From Proteromonas lacertae (lineage: Eukaryota > Sar > Bigyra > Opalinata > Proteromonadidae), in contig NGBS01001206.1 in the NCBI GenBank assembly GCA_002245135.1, positions 1 to 40,051 of the forward strand: a stretch of DNA of 40,051 nucleotides. Reading direction: 5' to 3'. Position numbers and translations under genes: made by a program. A model generated the notes under the pieces. That model worked only from the letters and a program-made list of their open reading frames with translations. It searched no databases and was not told where the DNA came from. Of this stretch, positions 19,291 through 28,259 are shown one piece after another. Position 1 is the first letter of the stretch. Every line of letters begins with the position of its first letter.

Positions 19291-20238
19291 ATGAAAATAT
19301 CATGCATTTTAGCCACATTTATTATTATCTATTTCATTTTATATTGTTTTATGTATATATCATTATTAAATATGCTATATTTATTAAAAATAAAAGGTAT
19401 TTCACCAAAAACATATAAGAAGCTATTAACATATAATACTAGTATTTCTTTGTATCAAGTTAAAAGTGTTTTATATATTCAAAAGCCAATTCATAAAATT
19501 AAATACAATTCATTCATTGTTTTTGGTGTTACATCAACATCAGATTCATTTAACATTAGAATGGTTATTAGAAAGACATTAGGAAAACAAATGAAATATT
19601 ATAATTCATTGCTATTCTTCTTTATAGCAAATTCTAATGTAGATTATTATAATTATTTATTATCGATAGAAGTAAAGTTATACAATGACGTAATCCAATT
19701 ATCTCTATATGAGAGTTATTTAAATCTTACCATATTAACAATATGGATGATGAAATGGGTAGTTGATAATTGCAAATTTATATATCTTATAAAAAATGAT
19801 CAAGATGTTATTCCTAATATAAAACTAACATACATTTATTTACTATCATTAATAAATACAACTTGCTCTTATGGAATTTTAAGTAAAAACGAAGTAGTAT
19901 GCAGAAATAAAAATTCAGTACATTATATCCCTTATTATTCATACAAGAAAAACAATCTACCTTCATATATATTTGGATATTTTGCAATTTATAATTATAT
20001 ACTTATAAACTATATTAACAATATTTCTTTTACTGTATATCCAATAATATACAAAGAAGATGTTCATATTGGTTTATTGACTTCAAAAAGCAATTATTCT
20101 TTCTGCAAAATAAGGCATAAAATAGTGAGTAAAATAAAAGAAAATAATGTTACAAATATAGATAATAACACTATATCAATCCATGGAGTAAATTATATCA
20201 ATTATCTAAAACTGTATAAGTTAATAAATGGTATGTAG
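19291..20238 (+). CDS. GT31 family glycosyltransferase (beta-1,3-galactosyltransferase-like)
   Basis: 315 residues. Long N-terminal anchor (about 3-35), then FIVFGVTSTSDSFNIRMVIRKTLG (motif at about 73-95; Arg-Arg/Lys-Thr with Gly replaces the usual RRxAIRxTWG), YESYLNLTILTIWMMKW (about 143-159), and a DxD-like IKNDQDVIPN (about 168-177). The late EDVHIGLL (about 257-264) is a strong GT31 mark (EDVxxG). GT31 enzymes add galactose or GlcNAc in beta-1,3 linkage; the acceptor is open. The stop is 13 bp from the stop of the convergent AT3 gene. A decayed relative lies at 35302-35598. Confidence 0.85.
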   Translation: MKISCILATFIIIYFILYCFMYISLLNMLYLLKIKGISPKTYKKLLTYNTSISLYQVKSVLYIQKPIHKIKYNSFIVFGVTSTSDSFNIRMVIRKTLGKQMKYYNSLLFFFIANSNVDYYNYLLSIEVKLYNDVIQLSLYESYLNLTILTIWMMKWVVDNCKFIYLIKNDQDVIPNIKLTYIYLLSLINTTCSYGILSKNEVVCRNKNSVHYIPYYSYKKNNLPSYIFGYFAIYNYILINYINNISFTVYPIIYKEDVHIGLLTSKSNYSFCKIRHKIVSKIKENNVTNIDNNTISIHGVNYINYLKLYKLINGM

Positions 20239-20251
20239 TATATAAATTGCA

Positions 20252-21967
20252 TTAGCATCGTCTGTAGTAGTATTTTCCATGGACATAAAAGTTACACATT
20301 TTGTTTGTTTTATTAACTGTATGATATGAACCAATAATTCTAGAAAAGATAGAAGTAAAATGTTTATTAAACATTTGTGTATATAAAGGCGATAGATGTG
20401 ACATTGTATCATAAACACTAATTCTGTTATAAATGCAAGGGCAGATTTTGTTTTTACATATAATATTATTAAATGAAATGTATTGTGTGTTATTAATTGG
20501 TGGAATTATTCTGGGAAATATAGTTACATTCTTTCCAATAAACAGATCACATTTTAGATTATGTTTTTCATAACATTGTAAACATATATTATTTCTATAC
20601 AATTGTGGACTATCTTCTATGTATAATATTTTAGGAGATATAGAGCTTAAAAACATAATCATTTTAATTAAGTTATATTTAATTTCATTGTCACTATAAA
20701 TTTTAGAGGTATAAAATCCTAAAATTATCAATATCCAATTAATTTTTATACTATCAAAGTAACCTTTGTATTTATTTTTGCAGTTATCAATTTTCAAATG
20801 AAAATAAAAGTAATGAATCATTATACTATGAGATTTTGTGAATGGTAACATAGCTGGAATCCACTGTTCTAAATGAGAATCTCCTATTAATAAGAAATTA
20901 TTGCTGGATATAGAAACATTATCTGTAAAATGGCAATGACTACACCATAAAGTAGATGAATGTTTTATTGCCTCTTTTACAATATTAATATTATCATCGT
21001 TCTTTTTTATCTTTTTTGATAGATTTATAAAATTGTTCATGACAACAATGCACACTATAATTATTGTAGTAATTAGTATTGGATGTTTTCTTAACACACA
21101 TTCAATTAAATAATTATTTGTTATTGCAGATAGAAATGAAAAAACAACACTATAAAATGGATTATATTTAAAACTATACATATAATGATATAAATAAAGC
21201 GAATATGATATTTTACCACAATAAATAATTGATCTACTAAATATAAAATAAGAATTCACATTTGACTGATTCATACATATTCCATTTGATATATATGATA
21301 TAAATACGGTATTGATAAATATATTACTAAGTTTATATGTATTTAATAATATAATCAATATTATAGCTATATTGATGTTTATATTAATAAAATATGACAA
21401 TCTGTGAAGATAATAATACCATAATCTAGTAATAGTATTATAATAATTGATATTACCTTGAATATATATTTCAGTAACAAAATTATATATGAAAGACAAT
21501 ATGATTATAATATAATAAATATAAGATAAATCAGTAATATAGCCAAAAACAGTATGAATAATATATAATTGAAAAATAACAGATACATACCATAAATGAT
21601 TGAATAAAGACTTATTCTCTTTGACAAAGTAATCATTTTCATTCATTATTAATTTATAATTATATACATAACCAAATATATAAAAAATATCATTAACATC
21701 ATTATCGCTAATTATGTTCTGTCTAATAAGATAAAAAGCTGTATATATTGTTAATATGTAATAACTTGGTGTTATTCTACAATATCTATGACAAATATTC
21801 GCAACAAAATTATAGGTATGTTTAATTGACGATAAATACCCTGATATGTTAATAAATACCACAACTGATAAAAATCCGTATTTAAAGAATTGAACATTAT
21901 TATGATAAAGAATAATCAATAAAATACAATATCCTTTTAAAATTTCAATATCATATCTGTAATTCAT
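20252..21967 (-). CDS. AT3-SGNH O-acyltransferase, second copy
   Basis: 571 residues with the same layout as the protein at 15181. The AT3 membrane domain begins EILKGYCILLIILYHNN (about 8-24, with the active-type His), and about ten hydrophobic segments run to about 320. The SGNH part has GDSHLEQW (about 361-368) and a C-terminal Asp-His pair in YDTMSHLS (about 520-527). A Cys-rich region (CLQCYEKHNLKCD) in between suggests lumenal disulfides. Sugar O-acetylation in the secretory pathway is the likely role. Much of the sequence differs from the first copy, so the duplication is not recent. Confidence 0.85.
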   Translation of the reverse strand: MNYRYDIEILKGYCILLIILYHNNVQFFKYGFLSVVVFINISGYLSSIKHTYNFVANICHRYCRITPSYYILTIYTAFYLIRQNIISDNDVNDIFYIFGYVYNYKLIMNENDYFVKENKSLFNHLWYVSVIFQLYIIHTVFGYITDLSYIYYIIIILSFIYNFVTEIYIQGNINYYNTITRLWYYYLHRLSYFINININIAIILIILLNTYKLSNIFINTVFISYISNGICMNQSNVNSYFIFSRSIIYCGKISYSLYLYHYMYSFKYNPFYSVVFSFLSAITNNYLIECVLRKHPILITTIIIVCIVVMNNFINLSKKIKKNDDNINIVKEAIKHSSTLWCSHCHFTDNVSISSNNFLLIGDSHLEQWIPAMLPFTKSHSIMIHYFYFHLKIDNCKNKYKGYFDSIKINWILIILGFYTSKIYSDNEIKYNLIKMIMFLSSISPKILYIEDSPQLYRNNICLQCYEKHNLKCDLFIGKNVTIFPRIIPPINNTQYISFNNIICKNKICPCIYNRISVYDTMSHLSPLYTQMFNKHFTSIFSRIIGSYHTVNKTNKMCNFYVHGKYYYRRC

Positions 21968-22071
21968 ACTTTTAGAAGTTGAATGAAGTATTTACTTATA
22001 ATAGGTAAATATTTAAATGTAAATGATATATATATAAAAGAATAACAGCAAATCCTATAAAAATACTGAAT

Positions 22072-22911
22072 TTATTTTCTTTTTGCTACAATATTATTCT
22101 TTATGGTCTTATTGCAATCAAATTTTTTTATGATTTTATATCCCATATCATCAAGAATTTTAAACATATTCACTATTTCATATACATCGTCTTTATTCTT
22201 TTTTCCGCATTCGATTTCCATGTGAATGAATTCAATTTCATGATTTTTAAAGAATTTTCTTCCTCCTTTAATTAATTCATACTCGCCACCTTCTACATCA
22301 ATTTTTATCATTGAAATTTTAGTAGGGATAAGTTTGTCAAATTGATCTAATAATTTAACATGTACTGTTTCTTTATAATCAAAATGATTATAATAGAAAG
22401 AAAAATAACCCCAATTGTTCTTAGCTATACTCATAACTTGATGATCTTCTCTGTTTCCTAAAGCATAGGGATATATTGTTATAAGACTTGAAAATTTTGG
22501 ATTACTAAAGGTAGTAACACTAAATGGAAATAAATTATTTGGAAGAGGTTCAAATGCATATACCTTTATACCTGCATATGCAAAGACAAAAGAGCATGAA
22601 CCGATATTTGCCCCAAAATCTACAAATACACCATCTCTACTTCCTGATAAATAGATATTATATATATCTTGACATTCACTCCACCTACCTCTTTCTCTTA
22701 TATAGTTTGACACATAATCGTTACTTCTAATAACTTGCGCAAATGATATATTTATGTATTTAGTTTTTGTAAAGAAATAAGATTGTTCATTTATTATGGT
22801 TGGAGCTACTACATGTTTTACCATCCTTATATAGGTATTTCGACTATGATAAAGAAATAATAGTAAAGCTAATACAAAAATAATATATATACTAATTATG
22901 TATATTTTCAT
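22072..22911 (-). CDS. FkbM family methyltransferase, second copy
   Basis: 279 residues with an N-terminal anchor (about 3-22). Clear FkbM landmarks are FVDFGANIGSCSF (about 95-107), VYAFEPLPNN (about 116-125), the neutral-residue motif YPYALGN (about 148-154), and IKIDVEGGEYELIKGG (about 201-216), then HMEIE (about 231-235). It is closer to the bacterial FkbM consensus than the protein at 6153. Likely sugar O-methyltransferase in the Golgi. It lies 104 bp upstream of the AT3-SGNH gene on the same strand, so the two could be co-transcribed. Confidence 0.85.
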   Translation of the reverse strand: MKIYIISIYIIFVLALLLFLYHSRNTYIRMVKHVVAPTIINEQSYFFTKTKYINISFAQVIRSNDYVSNYIRERGRWSECQDIYNIYLSGSRDGVFVDFGANIGSCSFVFAYAGIKVYAFEPLPNNLFPFSVTTFSNPKFSSLITIYPYALGNREDHQVMSIAKNNWGYFSFYYNHFDYKETVHVKLLDQFDKLIPTKISMIKIDVEGGEYELIKGGRKFFKNHEIEFIHMEIECGKKNKDDVYEIVNMFKILDDMGYKIIKKFDCNKTIKNNIVAKRK

Positions 22912-23040
22912 TATAGTTTAATCAATATATTGTTTGATTTATATTAAATACAAGCTTTTAATAGAAATACGTTATTATACTAAATTCTTTTAATATAAAT
23001 TTTAGTATTATACTTTACAATTAATTAGCATTTTATAAAT

Positions 23041-23994
23041 CTAGATATAAATACATTTTACATTTGATCTAGAACAAGACAAATTATAATAAGTACTTAA
23101 ATGTGATCCTATAGCTATGTCACATTGTGATATTAAATAATTATCAGCTAACAGTTTAATCCCACTTTCATAACTTCCTCCATGCATTGACCCATGTGGA
23201 TCTATTATAGGTCCTGGTATTGTGTAATTTAATACATAATCGTTAAATAGTTTATTAACTTTCTTAATAATCATATTAGAATCTGATATAATAAGCAATT
23301 TATAGTGATTAAATTGATTTAATAATTTATTAATAGATATTAAATACTTGTTAAATACTTTCGGTGAGTACCATATCGATGTTTTTGATAAATCTAATAG
23401 AAATCCAGTTCTAATATGCACCCCTATTACCGTTGATTTATATTTTAGTCTAATGAATTTTATGATATATTTAGCTACTCTATCACATGGCTGAAAAAAT
23501 ACATTTTGAATTAAGATATTCCACTCTTTTATATTTATTTTAGTAAATTTTATTAACTTTGATTCACGATATAGAGTATATACCACATTCATGAACCCAT
23601 GTAGTTTATATATAGATATTCTGCTGTAAGAATCTAATAGAGTTTTAATTGTATTGTTGACAAATCTAATCTCGATTGTATTTGTTATACTTATATTGTT
23701 ATTTAACATATATGATGGCATTTTGAAGTACAATATCATTTCTTTCCATCCAAAAATAAAAAAAGTGGATGAAGATACTAAGGACAAAAATATGCTGGAT
23801 ATTATTGTGGGAATTTTATTTCCCAGTCCACATTGAACCATAGTTTTATATATAACTAAATTCTTCCTTTTATGGTGGTTGTTGTTATATATCATTTTCT
23901 CTATTTTTCTTTCTGAGTAATTGAGAAGATTTACTTTTCTTATCATAGTAATCAATGATAATATAAATAATATTGAATAATTAATTATAGTCAT
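23041..23994 (-). CDS. fucosyltransferase-like GT-B protein
   Basis: 317 residues: N-terminal anchor (about 4-18), then MVQCGLGNKIPTIISSI (about 52-68), IGVHIRTGFLLD (about 186-197), LLIISDS (about 226-232), and PHGSMHGG (about 263-270) with LISQCDIAIGSHLSTY (about 284-299). GLGNK and HxRTG place it with the GT11/GT23/GT37-like fucosyltransferases. It is the intact reference for the paralogue at 31370-32337 and a more distant relative of the gene at 12135. No intron needed. Whether it really uses GDP-fucose is inference from the motifs. Confidence 0.75.
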   Translation of the reverse strand: MTIINYSILFILSLITMIRKVNLLNYSERKIEKMIYNNNHHKRKNLVIYKTMVQCGLGNKIPTIISSIFLSLVSSSTFFIFGWKEMILYFKMPSYMLNNNISITNTIEIRFVNNTIKTLLDSYSRISIYKLHGFMNVVYTLYRESKLIKFTKINIKEWNILIQNVFFQPCDRVAKYIIKFIRLKYKSTVIGVHIRTGFLLDLSKTSIWYSPKVFNKYLISINKLLNQFNHYKLLIISDSNMIIKKVNKLFNDYVLNYTIPGPIIDPHGSMHGGSYESGIKLLADNYLISQCDIAIGSHLSTYYNLSCSRSNVKCIYI

Positions 23995-24082
23995 GTTCTA
24001 TCTGATTAGACTTAAACAAATATTAGTACATATGGTGTGTATAGACAACCTAATGAGAAATATGCTTTTTAGAAAACGAGTA

Positions 24083-24506
24083 ATATCCAAAACAAACTCG
24101 ATGCATATTCTTACTTGTCTTGATGAAATAATGTTACTTTTATACTTACTTTGTTATATGACCTTACCTCTGCAGTATACTATTTTGTTAATATAAATAG
24201 TTTGAATATTTGTGCCGTTTGTTTTCTAGAAATTTTTGAAGCAAACTAAATGCATATTTAGTTAATATAGACTAAAATATATTAGCTGAAATGATTAGAA
24301 TAACTTAATGTTGATCATAAGACATTTAAAATGAAAAAAGAAAATATAGAAACAAGCCTCACTCAAGCCTATTTTTTACATGTCTTCTTTTATATAGAAG
24401 GATTTAATAATTATTACATTCTAATCATTTCAACTAATGCATTTTAGTTTATTTTAGCTAAATATGAATTTAGTTTGCTTCAAAAATTTCTACTATTTAT
24501 ATTTAG
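24083..24506. mobile_element. foldback MITE, copy 2, right arm shortened
   Basis: Shares with copy 1 the landmarks ctgcagtatac, gtgccgtttgt, the central caagcctcactcaagcc (near 24356) and inverted tagctaaata. The right arm ends early with an internal deletion, after which the family A fossil begins within about 25 bp. It is non-coding and starts about 90 bp from the fucosyltransferase-like gene's start codon. Confidence 0.7.
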
Positions 24507-25818
24507 TGGATAAGTAATTTATCTATCTTAATGAGAATCCTGTAACACCGTTTGCCAGATTGCTTATATGAGAATCCTGGTGATAGCCTACAATGCCAAA
24601 GTCCGATGAGAAGTTCCTTAGCATATCAATCTTATGATTGTACTTCATCGATAGCTACTGCTTCATGTCCTCTAGCTTAGAGTCTATTACAGAATGTTAA
24701 CATCGGCAAGCAGTCCAGCCCAGGGATTTCAAGAAGTACTTTGCTCCGGTGTTCTACGTGATGAACCAGATCAAGAGATATGATAAAAAGTTGATCAAGA
24801 CTTACTTCATGCAGAAGAACTACTTCCTTTGCTAGTACTGCGATGACTTAGCCAAGTATGATCTAACCGGAACCCTCCGAGGATGACATTACGGAAGTTC
24901 TCAAAGACACTTGCATGTATCAGAACAATTACGATCCATCGGAGCCTTCTACTTATATCATGTACAATGACTACAATAGCTTATACTCATTCACGATGTC
25001 CTCCAGCAAGTTACCTTGCGGAGATTTCAAGTTCATTGCCAGGACCGATGAAATTATTCAAGACATCCTCTCGAAACCTTATTACGATGACATGTCTATG
25101 AAGGAGTTCAATGAGCCAGGTAAAGGATACTTCCTCGAAGTCGATATCGAGTGTCGGAGAGAGCTTCATGATAAGTTCAAGGAGTATCCTTTGTTCCCAG
25201 AACGAAACACAATCGCTTACGATCAGCTATCACAGGTCATGAAGGTAAAGACCGAGAAGTTGATCTGTGATCTCACCACTAAGAAGAATTATAAAATCCA
25301 AGGTGTCCATCGTGTGTTGGGGTTCACCGAAGAACCTCTGATAAAGAGCTTTGTGGATGATATGATCTGATACCGAGTAGATTCAAAGAAGAGCAATCGT
25401 ACAACATATAGTGATACTTATAAGCTATTGTTGAACTCCATCTATGGCAAGAGCTGTGAGTGTAAGGAACGACTTGAAGTTACTTATGACTGATACTGAC
25501 TCCTTGCTTTACAAGTGTCAGACTAAAGACATCTATCAAGATGGACACTGGCATGTTGAGCTTATTAAGAGTGAAGAGAACAAGAACGGTAAGCTTCATC
25601 GATTGTATCGATGAAGCTCCCGTAAAGGTCAACTCTGGATCTAGAAGGGGAAGGATCTCCCGTAAATGTCACAAGTAGATCAATTATCTAGCAATCTTCT
25701 CGGTAATGAGGAGTGGTCGTAAGAAGGAATTGGAGGATCACATATGAAGTAAGGAGATGTCAACAACCTTCAAGGCCTAGGAGTGAACCAGATAATGAAG
25801 TTACCACGATAACCGGCA

Positions 25819-26256
25819 CTAACGAGTTATAAGATCCTTAAATAGATCAATAGACGTCAAAGGCCAGACTTCTTTTTCTAGCTTACATGGTAACGTAATG
25901 TCTGTGATCACCTTCAGCATTTGATTCTTAGGAAGATAAAGCTTCTCCGAGTCCAGGATATGAATAACTTCATCGGTGTAGTTGATCAAGTAGTTAGTTG
26001 CCTTAAGGTACTCATCCAGGGAGATTGTCTTGTCCTTGAAGAGCATCGTATGATCGTGTTGAAGCATCTTCTCATAAGCCTTTAGTTCAACAGCCAGGTG
26101 ATTAGCAGCTTTACTAAGTTGTCTTAGGGAAGTGATGACCTTACTCTTCTTAATTAAAGCAGCACTGATCGCTTGTTGAATTCCATCTATTTCACCTACC
26201 TTGGGTTTCTGTTGCTTTGCTTTCAACGTGGATGATGATCTTCTCTTAAGCTTCAT
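25819..26256 (-). CDS. virus-like ORF, helical, function unknown
   Basis: From an ATG at 26256 the frame gives about 145 residues: a basic N-terminus (MKLKRRSSSTLKAKQQKP), then long amphipathic helices suggesting a coiled coil. The frame is also open upstream to about 26400 and there includes a membrane-like segment (LGLIVVFIFLVIL), which could be the true N-terminus if a different start is used. It ends next to the polymerase remains on the opposite strand. No family recognised; part of the family A fossil. Confidence 0.4.
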   Translation of the reverse strand: MKLKRRSSSTLKAKQQKPKVGEIDGIQQAISAALIKKSKVITSLRQLSKAANHLAVELKAYEKMLQHDHTMLFKDKTISLDEYLKATNYLINYTDEVIHILDSEKLYLPKNQMLKVITDITLPCKLEKEVWPLTSIDLFKDLITR

Positions 26257-26388
26257 GAGATCAAAAGAGTGATGAGTTGTATTAGTCAAGATTACTAGGA
26301 AAATGAAAACTACAATAAGGCCAAGGAAATTACCCTTAATGCCGGACAATGTATGACAATCATAGAGAGCCCGTAGGCAGTAGGCCTG

Positions 26389-26446
26389 TAGGAGGAATCC
26401 CGTAGGCACCTTACGTAAATGGGACTATGCGACATTATCATAGAGT
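26389..26446 (+). repeat. family A end repeat, copy 2
   Basis: Matches 1197-1254 in the same orientation with a few substitutions. After it the sequence turns AT-rich, so it likely marks one end of the family A fossil. The hairpin's right arm present at 1252-1262 is absent here. Confidence 0.6.
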
Positions 26447-26719
26447 TTTAACGAGTGTCCTAGGAGTCCGTCCACTTCATACTTTTAATCTTTCATTTGA
26501 TATACCTTGATTTTGATAATAACCAATACTAATTATTTCATAATAGAAATGATAAACGCCATCATTCTGTTTCATTTCTTCTTTTATAATAAAAATATTT
26601 TATTATTGTATAAAGTATAAACATAACCTTCTTCATTATTAACAATACTTTTAAATTGTTCATTTGAGCTTCAATATTAACAATACTATACACCATATCA
26701 ACACAAGAATGCAATCAAA

Positions 26720-27412
26720 ATGGACAACTACGTGAAAAGTTCACAACAAACAATTCCAAGTTCACTCACTAATTTTGGTAGAGCAGTGAGTAATTTAGAT
26801 CAAGCAAAACAACTCAGTGAAGCTATGAGTTACTTTGGAATAGGTAATGGAAATAATAAAAAAGTAAAGAAATTAATTTCACGTAGGAAAGTTTTGTATA
26901 ACAGTATCACTTCAGATGCCTTATCGAACTTTGATATAGAGTTAATTGTGAAAAATGAGTTCAATAATTTCCATGGAAAGTTCATGGGAGTGTTCTGCTG
27001 GGACGAGCTTGTACTTCCTATACCCAAAAAGAAGAATCAATGGGGAATCATAATCAATACACTCACCACACAAGCTAGCCCTGATTCTATAGGTCATTGG
27101 GTGGCCTTAGTAGTTGACAATATCAAGAAGCAATTCCTGTACTATGATTCATTTGGTGAAGATCCTCAACACTTGGAAGAATTTAAAAAGAATTTGAAAA
27201 AATTAAAGAAGTATCATAATGAAAAGTATGAACTTAAAATCAATGGAGTACAGAATCAAAATTCAAATACTGCCAACTGTGGTTTTTTTGCTATTAATTT
27301 TTTGAAAAATATTTTAAGAGATCAGTGTAGTTTCAAAAAGGCTACTGACTATAATACAATAGTGGGTGAAACAAAAATTAGGTTAATGAAAAAACAATTT
27401 GGATTAATATAA
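26720..27412 (+). CDS. adenain/Ulp1-like cysteine protease of a Polinton-like element
   Basis: 230 residues. The first 80 are polar and the protease domain follows. Visible catalytic-type landmarks are GHWVAL (about 126-131, His), YYDSFGED (about 140-147, Asp) and NCGFFAI (about 190-196, Cys). In Polintons and adenoviruses this enzyme matures capsid proteins. Host Ulp1/SENP proteases have a similar fold, but the small size and the integrase 850 bp away favour the element. Start chosen at the ATG with a good polar N-terminus. Confidence 0.75.
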   Translation: MDNYVKSSQQTIPSSLTNFGRAVSNLDQAKQLSEAMSYFGIGNGNNKKVKKLISRRKVLYNSITSDALSNFDIELIVKNEFNNFHGKFMGVFCWDELVLPIPKKKNQWGIIINTLTTQASPDSIGHWVALVVDNIKKQFLYYDSFGEDPQHLEEFKKNLKKLKKYHNEKYELKINGVQNQNSNTANCGFFAINFLKNILRDQCSFKKATDYNTIVGETKIRLMKKQFGLI

Positions 27413-27444
27413 TATATAAAATTATTACTTAATTATTATTTTTT

Positions 27445-27852
27445 TTATGTGTGGTGAAATATTGTATGAGTTTCAATATATTCTATCATCTCTGTATCCA
27501 TATGAGTACATTTGAAGAATATTGGCATCTTGCCATTAAAACATCTTTGTGGCATTCTAATGATTACTTTTTTCATTGTTGGTGTGTATGTAACTTTCGG
27601 ATAATCTCTATTTCCTAAGTCACAAGGACCTACAAACACTAATATCAAACGTTGACTCATGATCATGTTAATCATTTTGTGTGTTAACTCAAAATACCAT
27701 TGATATATAGGTTTTCGATGATAAAAAAATATAAGGAATTGTAGGCTATACAAATCCAAGTATATGTCTGGACCGCTTAAATGATATTTCTTTGTTACCT
27801 TGGATTCAAGTTCTGGTAATTTATATTCAATCTGTGGTGGTAGTGTAAGCAT
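27445..27852 (-). CDS. hypothetical 135-residue protein of the family B segment
   Basis: Converges on the protease gene, 32 bp between stops. It is a beta-rich and hydrophobic protein with PDIYLDLYSLQFLIFFYH (about 29-46) and LILVFVGPCDLGNRDYP (about 69-85), and no clear membrane helix. No family recognised. A small structural or accessory role in the element is possible but unproven. Confidence 0.4.
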   Translation of the reverse strand: MLTLPPQIEYKLPELESKVTKKYHLSGPDIYLDLYSLQFLIFFYHRKPIYQWYFELTHKMINMIMSQRLILVFVGPCDLGNRDYPKVTYTPTMKKVIIRMPQRCFNGKMPIFFKCTHMDTEMIEYIETHTIFHHT

Positions 27853-28259
27853 ATATAAAAAAAATAGAATATACTATATGTATATGTATAATAAAATATT
27901 TAAAAAAAAGAAATTCAAAAAAAATGGGATTACTAATAGTCTGTGCTAGGAATCGAACCACTAATGCCAGCTGCATGACTCTTTTTTCCTTGCACAGTCT
28001 ATCAGATCCCAATTAAATAAAAAAAGGGCATTTAGATATACAGTGCCAGGATGATTCAAGCCGAATTTCAATGGCGCAATATTAAACAACACATCCAAGT
28101 AGAAATTATTAAACTTCCATAAATTCCTTGTGAAATTAATTTAATAAATAAATAAATAATTATAAATTAGAAACGCAGCCCTCATCGTAGCTAGTCTATC
28201 CAATGCCCAATAATAAAAAAACAGCATATACAATATATAGCATAATAAAAATTTATTCG
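27853..28259. other. spacer with a tRNA-like hairpin
   Basis: No gene. At about 27938-28003 the minus strand has gactgtgc...gcacagac ends that pair for about six bases, and an inner ggttcgattcc like a T-loop. The D and anticodon arms do not pair properly, so it is at most a degenerate tRNA or a tRNA-derived relic. Confidence 0.3.

Larger units (their letters stand above)
24530..26460 (+). mobile_element. Polinton-like fossil, family A, with DNA polymerase B remains
   Basis: More GC-rich than its surroundings. On the plus strand, 24915-25370 reads as a protein-primed family B polymerase piece with the palm motif YNDYNSLYSF. Further along, NSIYGK (about 25440) and TDTDSLLYK (about 25490-25515) are two more palm motifs of the same family. 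A minus-strand ORF occupies 25819-26256, and the end repeat is at 26389-26446. The element is broken in several places and incomplete; no capsid gene is seen in it. Age cannot be measured here, but the erosion suggests it is not recent. Confidence 0.75.

Noticed and set aside
20221-20418. Small minus-strand ORF at the end of the GT31 and AT3 genes
   Set aside because: It lies wholly within the coding ends of two well-supported convergent genes, in another frame.
2102-23994. The glycan block as an integrated giant virus
   Set aside because: Compact, AT-rich genes with FkbM and GT proteins fit that idea, but GT31, GT92, DUF229 and Golgi-type anchors, together with spliceosomal introns and lack of any viral core gene in the block, favour host genes.
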